Below, piece by piece: positions 1 through 6,900 of a stretch of DNA of 7,091 nt. The stretch covers positions 1-7,091 of the forward strand of contig QMLZ01000146.1 of assembly GCA_003646995.1 (NCBI GenBank), read 5' to 3'. The stretch's first letter is position 1; the number at the start of each line of letters is the position of its first letter. The notes under the pieces were generated by a model. The model saw only the letters and a list, made by a program, of their open reading frames with translations, was not told the DNA's origin and searched no databases. The translations under genes were made by a program, and so were the position numbers. Source of the stretch: Deltaproteobacteria bacterium (GTDB taxonomy: Bacteria > Desulfobacterota > DSM-4660 > Desulfatiglandales > Desulfatiglandaceae).

Positions 1-14
1 GCTTCTGCGTTCAG

Positions 15-21
15 AAGGTGG
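15..21 (+). promoter_or_regulatory. Ribosome binding site for the HEPN gene
   Basis: AAGGTGG differs by one base from the consensus AAGGAGG and is 8 bases upstream of ATG 30. It favours ATG 30 over the GTG at 18, which lies inside the site. Confidence 0.5.
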
Positions 22-29
22 CTCAACAA

Positions 30-737
30 ATGCGCCTCGGAACTTACTGGAAAAAGCAGCGAAACAAGAAAGAGAACATTGCTCACTTACTTGAAAACGT
101 ATTTCGTAAGTATCCCCGAAAACCTAAGACCCTTGTTCTGGAAATTGTCAAGGGCGGTGTTCAATGGATGGCGAGGAAGGGAAAACAGGTGACACAGGAG
201 CACCTTGACGCCATCGCGGAGCCGATGGAAGCGCTCGGTTTCTCTATCCGAAAGGAACCTGGAGCTATTGAGCTGCCGGAACCGTCCCGGGTGTGCGTAC
301 CGCCGCAAGATCTCATTGCCATATTCGACCGCCTGGCTCTCCATAAAGCACTCAAAGATGATGTGGCCGAGTTGTTTCGCAATGGGCACTTCAACGAAGC
401 CGTCCGCAAAGCCTTGGAGCGGTTCGAGAAGGCGATTCAGGATGCTTTAGGTGACCATAAGACGTTTGGCCGCGATTTGATGGCAAAGGCATTTGGCGGA
501 AATCCGCCACCAATTAGTCTGAACGACCTGAAGACGGCAAACGACCGTAGCGAACAGGAAGGCTTCAAGTTTCTAACCATGGGAGCCATGTCTGGCATGC
601 GAAACCTATACAGTCATGGAGACGTGAAGCAGATGAGTGCCATGGGCGCCGTCGAGCGACTGGCCTTTGTGAGCCTATTGTTCAAACGGGTTGAAAAGAC
701 ATGGAATGATCAAAAAGAAGAAGAGGTAAAACCATAA
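30..737 (+). CDS. HEPN-family protein of the TIGR02391 / Hypoth_Ymh type, likely nuclease or toxin component
   Basis: The C-terminal part (about residues 95-230, counting from ATG 30) reads like the TIGR02391/Hypoth_Ymh family. It has a helical stretch with LFRNGHFNEAVRKALE, then GFKFLTMGAMSGMRNLYSHG. That second block holds the R-x4-H signature of HEPN domains (Arg191 and His196), which in active HEPN proteins forms the RNase site at a dimer interface. The first ~75 residues are a basic, helical region of unknown role (RLGTYWKK, KPKTLVLEIVKGGVQWM). No signal peptide or membrane segment is visible, so it should be cytoplasmic. I chose ATG 30 because AAGGTGG at 15-21 lies 8 bases upstream. GTG 18 would overlap that site, and the frame stays open to the window edge, so an upstream start is possible. 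Its stop abuts the ATPase start, which makes it a probable operon partner. The family and motif call is fairly sure; RNase activity is inferred. Confidence 0.85.
   Translation: MRLGTYWKKQRNKKENIAHLLENVFRKYPRKPKTLVLEIVKGGVQWMARKGKQVTQEHLDAIAEPMEALGFSIRKEPGAIELPEPSRVCVPPQDLIAIFDRLALHKALKDDVAELFRNGHFNEAVRKALERFEKAIQDALGDHKTFGRDLMAKAFGGNPPPISLNDLKTANDRSEQEGFKFLTMGAMSGMRNLYSHGDVKQMSAMGAVERLAFVSLLFKRVEKTWNDQKEEEVKP
722..726 (+). promoter_or_regulatory. Ribosome binding site for the ATPase gene, inside the end of the HEPN gene
   Basis: AGAGG lies 11 bases before ATG 738, within the last codons of the HEPN gene. The HEPN stop TAA (735-737) directly touches the ATPase ATG, so ribosomes finishing the first gene can restart on the second. 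Confidence 0.5.
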
Positions 738-2369
738 ATGCTTACCGCAATACAAGTGGGCAACTTCAAGGCCTTTGCTGATGCGCAGAGGATCCCCATC
801 AGACCCCTGACCCTGATTTATGGAGCCAACAGCTCAGGCAAGTCGAGTGTCATTCATAGCATTGTTTTTGCTCGTCATGCCTTGGAAACCGGCGATCTCG
901 ATATCCATCGTACTAACATTGGCGGCGAAGCGGTGGATCTCGGCGGTTTTCGCCAATACGTTCATCGGCGAGAAGCTAATCGCCGGATGGAATGGTCCGC
1001 AGAACTCGACACAGCAGGATTCAAGGGCCGCCTTGCGGAACTACTTGCCCCTGTGAGAAAAGTTGCCGTCACGCTGGCAGTTGGGATTTCCCTGGATGAC
1101 CAAGACCGCCCCTTGCCGGATGCAGTTCCCGAAGTGCACGCCTATGAAGTTGTAGCAGATGGAAAAAGCCTGCTGCGTATGAGCAAACGCCGGGACGGCA
1201 AGCTGCAACTCGACCGACTTGACCATGAGCATCCCGTTTTCCGTGAAGTCCTGAAGGCTATTGTCGAGACTTCCACTACCGCCGAATCGATTCATCCATC
1301 CGATTATGAAGGCCTTGACGAGGCGATCACAAGTATTGTTCCTGAAATTGTTACAAGCGTGGGACGGTTCTTGCCGGAAGGTCTTTTGCGCTCAGAGGCG
1401 TTTACGCCAGGTGGACAGATGGCTTTCTTCCCCGTAAGCCGTGGCCGCCGTCGCGAAGATCTGGCTGCGGCTGTACGTTTTTTCATTCCAAGGACCATAG
1501 ATGAATTGATAAGTGGAATCGGACAGGTTGTAGAGGAAGAGCTTTCTCGTCTTCAATACCTGGGGCCGCTGAGATCCTATCCTCCCAGGCATTTGGCTTT
1601 TGCACAGCAGCATGATCCAAACTGGTTCGCCGGTGGTGGCTATGCATGGGATGTGGTACGACGAGACACTGAGGTGCGCAAACAGGTCAACGCCTGGTTG
1701 ACTGCCCCGGATCGGCTGCAGACTCCCTATGAATTAAGAATCCGACATTTGTTGACTATTGATAATTTAGATGCCGAATACACTAAGCTCATAGAAAAAT
1801 TAGAACAGCGGTTTACAAGCGAGGAGCCGTACGACTTTGATCTTTTCGGTGAAATGTACGCCGCTTTAGAAACATTGAAAGAGCAGGAAGCAAAGCTGAC
1901 CGATATTCAGGAGTTGAACCTTGTAGATCGAAGAAGTGAGACTATTGTAAGCCATCGCGATGTTGGAATAGGTGTAAGTCAGGTTCTTCCGGTCCTAGTT
2001 GGAGCTTATGCCTCGCGAAATCAGATCATCGCCATTGAACAGCCCGAGATCCACCTTCACCCTGCATTGCAAGCGGACTTGGGAGACGTATTTATACAGT
2101 CTGCTCTGGGTGACAGCAAGAACCGATTCTTAATCGAAACACATAGCGAGCATCTGTTACTGCGCATAATGCGACGGATGCGGGAAACGGCACTAAGCAC
2201 ATTACCTGAGGGTTGTCCTCCAATACATCCTCAAGATGTGATGGTTCTTTTTGTAGAGCCTGATGGATCTCGGAGTATTGTTAGAGAAATGCCGCTTAAT
2301 GAACATGGAGAGCTAGTAAAAGCTTGGCCAGGTGGATTCTTTGAAGAAGGGTTGAGGGAGGTATTTTGA
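738..2369 (+). CDS. ABC/AAA-type ATPase with C-terminal DUF3696 (COG4938 class)
   Basis: This is a predicted cytoplasmic NTPase of the SMC/ABC-like AAA_15/AAA_21 class. It opens with the typical MLTAIQVGNFKAF strand, followed by Walker A GANSSGKSS at residues 29-37. A signature-like segment VGIGVSQVLPVLVGA follows at about 409-423. Walker B-like IAIEQPEIHLHP (Glu434, Glu437) and the switch-histidine block FLIETHSEHLLLR (His469) come next. The C-terminus ends in AWPGGFFEEGLREVF, the hallmark of DUF3696. The middle (about 60-400) is the variable helical insert expected between the two ATPase halves. OLD and Gabija GajA proteins carry a C-terminal TOPRIM nuclease domain; this one stops at 543 residues without it, so nuclease activity would have to come from a partner. 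ATG 738 begins the conserved first strand. The gene abuts the HEPN gene and overlaps the next by one base. The ATPase call is firm; a role as defence sensor or motor is inferred from the family and its neighbours. Confidence 0.93.
   Translation: MLTAIQVGNFKAFADAQRIPIRPLTLIYGANSSGKSSVIHSIVFARHALETGDLDIHRTNIGGEAVDLGGFRQYVHRREANRRMEWSAELDTAGFKGRLAELLAPVRKVAVTLAVGISLDDQDRPLPDAVPEVHAYEVVADGKSLLRMSKRRDGKLQLDRLDHEHPVFREVLKAIVETSTTAESIHPSDYEGLDEAITSIVPEIVTSVGRFLPEGLLRSEAFTPGGQMAFFPVSRGRRREDLAAAVRFFIPRTIDELISGIGQVVEEELSRLQYLGPLRSYPPRHLAFAQQHDPNWFAGGGYAWDVVRRDTEVRKQVNAWLTAPDRLQTPYELRIRHLLTIDNLDAEYTKLIEKLEQRFTSEEPYDFDLFGEMYAALETLKEQEAKLTDIQELNLVDRRSETIVSHRDVGIGVSQVLPVLVGAYASRNQIIAIEQPEIHLHPALQADLGDVFIQSALGDSKNRFLIETHSEHLLLRIMRRMRETALSTLPEGCPPIHPQDVMVLFVEPDGSRSIVREMPLNEHGELVKAWPGGFFEEGLREVF
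2355..2360 (+). promoter_or_regulatory. Ribosome binding site that fixes the start of the PLD-like gene
   Basis: GGGAGG lies 8 bases before ATG 2369. It supports that ATG rather than the in-frame TTG at 2366, and creates a TGATG stop-start overlap (TGA 2367-2369, ATG 2369-2371) with the ATPase gene. Confidence 0.7.
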
Positions 2370-3304
2370 TGCCGCTCTTGTCGGAATACACTCTCACCCC
2401 TGATGTTTTCGATTCAACATCGTATTCAAGCGATGAAGTTGGAAGCATCCAATTGCAGTATCTCAAGGAAGTTCTACTGAACGAAGGGCTCGTAAGGGAC
2501 CTTCGGGATGGCGCATGGCGCTCTTTGTTTGCAAATAACGTGAGGCCTTGGCATCGTCGCGGAAAAGAGTTGCTCAAGAAGCTTATTACACAGAGGCGGT
2601 TGCGCAGATTCCCTGCCGTTCTCACCAGCTACCCCTGTACGGATCATGAATGGTGTGAGGAGGCCCTTGCTTCGCATGAGAGAACCCCTCTAATTGGCAT
2701 TGTTACAACAAGAAATGTGGCAGATAATTATGACAATCCGGCGGTTGCTTCAATTGACCACCTTTCGAGTGCTCCATGGTGGGCGAGGCGGAGTCCTTCA
2801 GTTCGGTTAACGAGGACGGTAGAAGAATATAGGGACAATCTCCGACTAATTCTTCAGTGTGCGAACTCGATAATGTTCATTGATCCGCATCTCGACCCAA
2901 GCCGCCGGCGTTATCGGAACTTCATTTCTCTCCTCAACGTTATGGACAGTCGTAGCCCTGCTCCTTTGATAGAGATCCATAGAGTGTGCTATTACGGCTC
3001 GGGCCCCAATAGGGAATTAATCGAGCCACTTGAATGGCAGAAACGATTCCATGACGCTTGGGCTGATACCCTAAGGCAAGCCAACCTTTCTGTTGAAGTA
3101 TTCATCTGGGATGATTTCCACGACCGTTATCTGATTAGCGACCTTGTTGGTATAAGCGTGCCAAACGGATTTGATACAACAAGAAATTCCAACAGTATAA
3201 CCACTTGGACACGCCTTGGGAGAAAAGAGCGTGACGCTGTTCAACGGGAGTTTGATCCGGCTACTAATCGCCATGCTCTCAGATATAAATTTGCAGTCCC
3301 GTGA
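2369..3304 (+). CDS. Phospholipase-D-like protein with an HxR(x4)D motif, putative nuclease or effector
   Basis: The 311-residue protein has two blocks that suggest a PLD-like fold. One is a buried strand with IMFIDPHLDPSRRRYRNF at about 168-185. The other is DDFHDRYLISD followed by GISVPNGFD at about 248-269. In the second, His251-x-Arg253-x4-Asp258 matches the spacing of the HxK(x)4D motif of PLD-superfamily enzymes, with arginine in place of lysine. One such motif per chain would need a dimer for a complete site, as in the Nuc and BfiI type enzymes; the HDR variant could also be a non-catalytic binding fold. The N-terminal ~150 residues are not recognised. No signal peptide or membrane segment is seen. 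It overlaps the ATPase stop by one base, so the two proteins are probably made together. The fold call is moderately sure; the activity is open. Confidence 0.75.
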   Translation: MPLLSEYTLTPDVFDSTSYSSDEVGSIQLQYLKEVLLNEGLVRDLRDGAWRSLFANNVRPWHRRGKELLKKLITQRRLRRFPAVLTSYPCTDHEWCEEALASHERTPLIGIVTTRNVADNYDNPAVASIDHLSSAPWWARRSPSVRLTRTVEEYRDNLRLILQCANSIMFIDPHLDPSRRRYRNFISLLNVMDSRSPAPLIEIHRVCYYGSGPNRELIEPLEWQKRFHDAWADTLRQANLSVEVFIWDDFHDRYLISDLVGISVPNGFDTTRNSNSITTWTRLGRKERDAVQREFDPATNRHALRYKFAVP

Positions 3305-3386
3305 GTTATATATTGCCTTGAACGGAAAGAACTCAACCCTAAACATTACTTTTGGAAGAGTTGAGACCACGAGCGTAGGTTGAAAT

Positions 3387-3773
3387 ATGTCTTTTCGCTT
3401 TAGGAGACGAATCAGGATCGCGTCGGGAGTGATTTTTTTTATGCAGGCCACTACGGACGAAGGCCAATATTCGCTTGAGGATGGAAGTGCGCAAACACTA
3501 ATTTGTCGTGAACTGGCCTGTTTTATACCTCTAAATTTCCTTCACATAGTCGGACTGTATACAAAGGTCGAGCATCCAAGGATTCTGCGCGTTCGTTTTG
3601 ACACTTCCCAAAATATGCGCCGTCTAAAGCAATGGGATATCCGAAAGAGAACAATGGGATTCATATAGCAAGAACATACGGAAACAAGCAATGGAACTCC
3701 TCTAGTCGAAATTTCTGTCCCAGAGGTGATTAGAGGCACATCAGGAAGCAAGAAGAAATTGATAAGAGAGTAG
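3387..3773 (+). pseudogene. Possible remnant of a small DUF4236-like gene, interrupted by an in-frame TAG
   Basis: The frame begins MSFRFRRRIRIASGV, which resembles the conserved N-terminus of DUF4236 proteins (consensus recalled as M-x-FRFRKRIKIAPG). After these ~15 residues the similarity is lost: the glycine-rich remainder of the domain is missing, and neither alternative frame after the T8 run at 3433-3440 restores it. The frame is closed by TAG at 3666-3668 after 93 codons, yet the same frame continues for 34 more plausible codons to a second TAG at 3771-3773 (GTPLVEISVPEVIRGTSGS lies within this tail). A TGA lies directly upstream at 3381-3383, and no good ribosome binding site precedes the ATG. 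Most likely it is a decayed gene or a chance ORF; a short expressed protein ending at 3668 is the alternative. The DUF4236 resemblance is from memory and rests on few residues. Confidence 0.3.
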
Positions 3774-3817
3774 ACTAGTTATAAGTATACCAGAGATTGT
3801 TACCTCTGAAATTCGTT

Positions 3818-3848
3818 TTGATCGTTCGTGCTGCGGTCCAATTATACT
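3818..3848 (+). promoter_or_regulatory. Weak sigma70-like promoter candidate upstream of the large gene
   Basis: TTGATC (3818-3823) and TATACT (3843-3848) resemble -35 and -10 boxes, with a 19-base spacer that is longer than the ideal 17. The site would leave an untranslated leader of about 80 bases before ATG 3934. It fits the view that the large gene is transcribed separately from the upstream operon, but such matches arise by chance in AT-rich spacers. Confidence 0.25.
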
Positions 3849-3920
3849 CTATCCTCAAAGAAATAAATCGCAGAAGTGACAATTGGTCATACTGGAATAG
3901 AGACTTTTCTATGGCGTTGT

Positions 3921-3926
3921 GAGGAG
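3921..3926 (+). promoter_or_regulatory. Ribosome binding site of the large gene
   Basis: GAGGAG, within a longer purine run (3921-3930), lies 7 bases before ATG 3934. It selects this ATG over the in-frame GTG at 3919, which overlaps the site. Confidence 0.7.
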
Positions 3927-3933
3927 AGAGCTT

Positions 3934-6900
3934 ATGACCATTAGTACACAGACAATCGAAAAGATCTTCCAGCAGGAGAAGAACCCAGACGGCTTCTTCT
4001 TGGAGCTCGGTAACGTCGTGTTGGAAGAATTCACTGACATTAAACTGATCGGTGATATAGAAAGGCCCGAGGGAAGAAATACTTATGAGGCCTTGAAAGA
4101 ATATTTGAAGACACTTTTAGAGTACTTTGATCGATTTCCTCTTCATATCTTTGAGAATGAAGATGGACATTACCGAGCCGTGATGAGCCTTTATTTCGTT
4201 TGGACAGGTATTTTTCTTTATGGAGAAGAACAAGGACATGAGCTTTGGCCTCATATTTTTCAAGGACTTGGCTATGGTCACGATCCCAATCTGTCGTGGC
4301 AATGTGGACGTTTATTTATGAAATGTCTAAGAGAAAATGACCTAGAGAGCTTTGACAACGTTTCAAGTGGCAATGTTTATGTAACCCGTATTCTACTCCA
4401 TGGTCTTATTCCTGAGCGTTACATTGAAAGATTTGTCCGAGAATTCTTATTGGAGTCCCTCAGTGAACCAGGGGGATTTCACAAATCGGGCCACGCACTT
4501 ATTGAGGACTGGATTACGCAAAAATATTTGGTGCCAAAACCTATTGAGAGATTTTTGCGTTATGGATGGCCTGTGAATGTACAATTGGTTGAAAGATTTC
4601 TTGATATGGCAAGAGAATGGGATGAAGGAGATTCTAGCCACTGGCGACAGTGGGGACTCCCAAAATACATGGTTGACGCATTCATACGATGCGTCCAAGG
4701 TGATCACAACAACATTATCAAAAAAGGAAAGGCATCCAAAAGAGGCGAAAGAGCGTTTCTAGTTTTTGATTATACAAACCAGAGTCAGCCCATAATTGTT
4801 CTCCCCTCGCAGAAGTTGGATGAAGAAGGCGAGATTGAAATTTCCTATAAAAAAGCGGGGGAGCAAGCCACTGAAACTAAAACCCTAAGAGTCTCAACGC
4901 AGTTGGTGGATGAGAGCCTTTATAGTGAACAGCAGGAATTACAGGTAGGCCCGTCTGATTATTGGCAGATCACTGTTGGAAATAATATGCAGCCTGTCAT
5001 CTACAATTATCCGGAAGCCGAATCTGGAATCAAGATACCTCTCTATTTTTTCAGCGGTAATTCGGGCAAAGCAATAAAACTTGGGCCAGATCGACGAATA
5101 CCTGAGGAAATTATTGTAGTCTATCCTGAAGATGCAATATTGGAATTATCAGGTGGGACCTTCTTGAGCGAGCCCATTGCTCTTCAAGGGAAATGGCGAG
5201 GCTGGACATGTGCCTTTTGCAATTTGGACGAAAAAGGAGACTTTCATTACTATGGACCTAATTGTTCTTTCACAACGGATATTGAAGAACACCTTCTATT
5301 CAGGCGCTTTGATGAACAAGCGGATGAACCTTCTCTTTTTTCCCAACATAAAGCTCCTCATTGGATGAAGTGCAACAATGAAATGCCTATTTTTTTCGAT
5401 CCTAAAGGCCTGCATATCTATTTCTCCAACCAGTCTTATCGCATTTGGAGGCGAGGCGCAGGAAGACTTAGGCGGTTAGATTTACCACTTGGAAGACTTG
5501 AAAGTATCCCATTTGGGCTTTCTGATGCAAGAAAAATGGAAAATGGAAGAATGGTTCCAGTTCCATGGGTCGATAATATCGAACCCGGTGTTTACGAGGT
5601 TTGCCTAAGAGGACCAATTGGCGTTGAGGACTTCAAGATGCCTTTTCTTTATCTACCAATACTCCGTTGTGAAAGAGCACTCTCGGAAGAAAGGATGCCT
5701 GTGGTCAAGGAATTCCTTCTGGAATTTTCTGAAATGGTTCCCATGCTAACATTTGAAGGGACAGAAATTCTAATCGATTCCGAAAATTGCAAGGCTATGG
5801 TGTTTCTTAAAGAAGACAGAGCTGATGCCTATTGTGCCCTGAAAATATTCCATAACACCGCTATGCCCATCACTCTTCTTTTGGAAAGAAGCGAAATAAG
5901 ATGGGTCAGGCATAGTGAATCAGGACTTTATGATTGGCCCTATTGGCGAGCTAGACCTGAGATCATTCCTATACAACGTTTAAATGAAATCCGAGATTCC
6001 AGGGCTCTCATAGAAATTGATCCAGCTCCATTGGCAACCTTCAGAGGGGGACCCAAGGTCTTGCCATCCGGTAGGTTAAGAATTGTTTTTCAGGGGCGCA
6101 AAAATGAAAACGCTCCTATGGATAGCTTGATGTCCTACGAAGCGTCAAAGTTTAAGCGAGGGTTCCGCACTATTTGGTTGATAGATCTGAAACAATTTTC
6201 AGATCAAATGATGGACCTACAAAGCTATCAAAGGGCAGATATATCGATTGACTGTGGCGGCCCGGAAAAAGATATTCCATTGTTTACATTACTCCGATAC
6301 CCGGAATACGAAAATTTCCGTGTGCTTTCTCCAATGGTTACTCAGAATGCTGAAAAGCTTCAAATCATTTGGGACGAAAGACCAAATGAACCACGAAAAA
6401 ACCGTGCGTTAAAAATTTATCCTTTAGGGCAACCAGATAGGAGCACATATGTACCTATTCCTGATGGCCAAAAGCCTCCAATTGGCATTTCCTTAGAGCG
6501 AGCGGAAGAAGCGGGGCAGTGGGTAGCAGAAATTGATATAAGGCATGGACGTTTTCAGACGAGTCGGTTTCATGAAATCCCCAGTATTGCACGCACCCGT
6601 TGGTTTCGATTCCCCAAAAATTGGTGCGACTGGGTTGAATGGGCATTTTCGCCCACAGTCGAATGCTTGGGACATTTTGATAACGATGAAAATTATTTAG
6701 GCACTATCGATTCACAAGCTATGCCCTGGACTTACTTTCTTCACGTATTCCACCGCAGCATTGGTCAAGAGTCATGCAAGGAATTGAGGAATCTCTTGGG
6801 AGAGAAAATCCTTAACCTCGCCCTACCATTTAGCGAAGGCAGTAAATGGGAAATCAAATCCGACTCAAGAACATTTCTAAGACTTTTAGTTATTTCATCC

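Larger units (their letters stand above)
3305..3933 (+). other. Intergenic region of about 630 bp between the three-gene operon and the large gene
   Basis: No intact, recognisable gene is seen here on either strand. It contains a short ORF with a DUF4236-like beginning (3387-3773, listed separately), a run of eight T at 3433-3440, and a weak sigma70-like promoter near 3818-3848. No strong hairpin with a T-run that would act as an intrinsic terminator was found after the PLD-like gene. No tRNA, CRISPR array or long direct repeat was noticed. Confidence 0.6.

Noticed and set aside
2366..2368. TTG as the start of the PLD-like gene
   Set aside because: The ATG immediately after it at 2369 has better spacing from GGGAGG and is a far more common start codon.
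3332..3365. Inverted repeat CTCAAC / GTTGAG just after the PLD-like gene, considered as a terminator
   Set aside because: The stem is only 6 bp with a 22-base loop and no T-run follows, so it is not a credible intrinsic terminator.
3542..3751. 69-residue minus-strand ORF in the intergenic region
   Set aside because: It lacks a recognisable motif or a ribosome binding site and overlaps the plus-strand remnant; nothing supports it as a gene.
3889..3901. Short dyad TGAC-aattg-GTCA upstream of the large gene (about 3877-3889), considered as an operator
   Set aside because: The arms are only 4 bases and there is no second copy, so it cannot be told from chance.
3911..3922. ATG GCG TTG TGA minigene (Met-Ala-Leu) ending on the ribosome binding site of the large gene, considered as a leader peptide
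   Set aside because: It is only three codons long, has no ribosome binding site of its own and is easily explained by chance.
4447..4762. Short ORFs on both strands inside the large gene
   Set aside because: They lie within a continuous 1,052-codon frame with a good start and show no motifs, so they are shadows of it.
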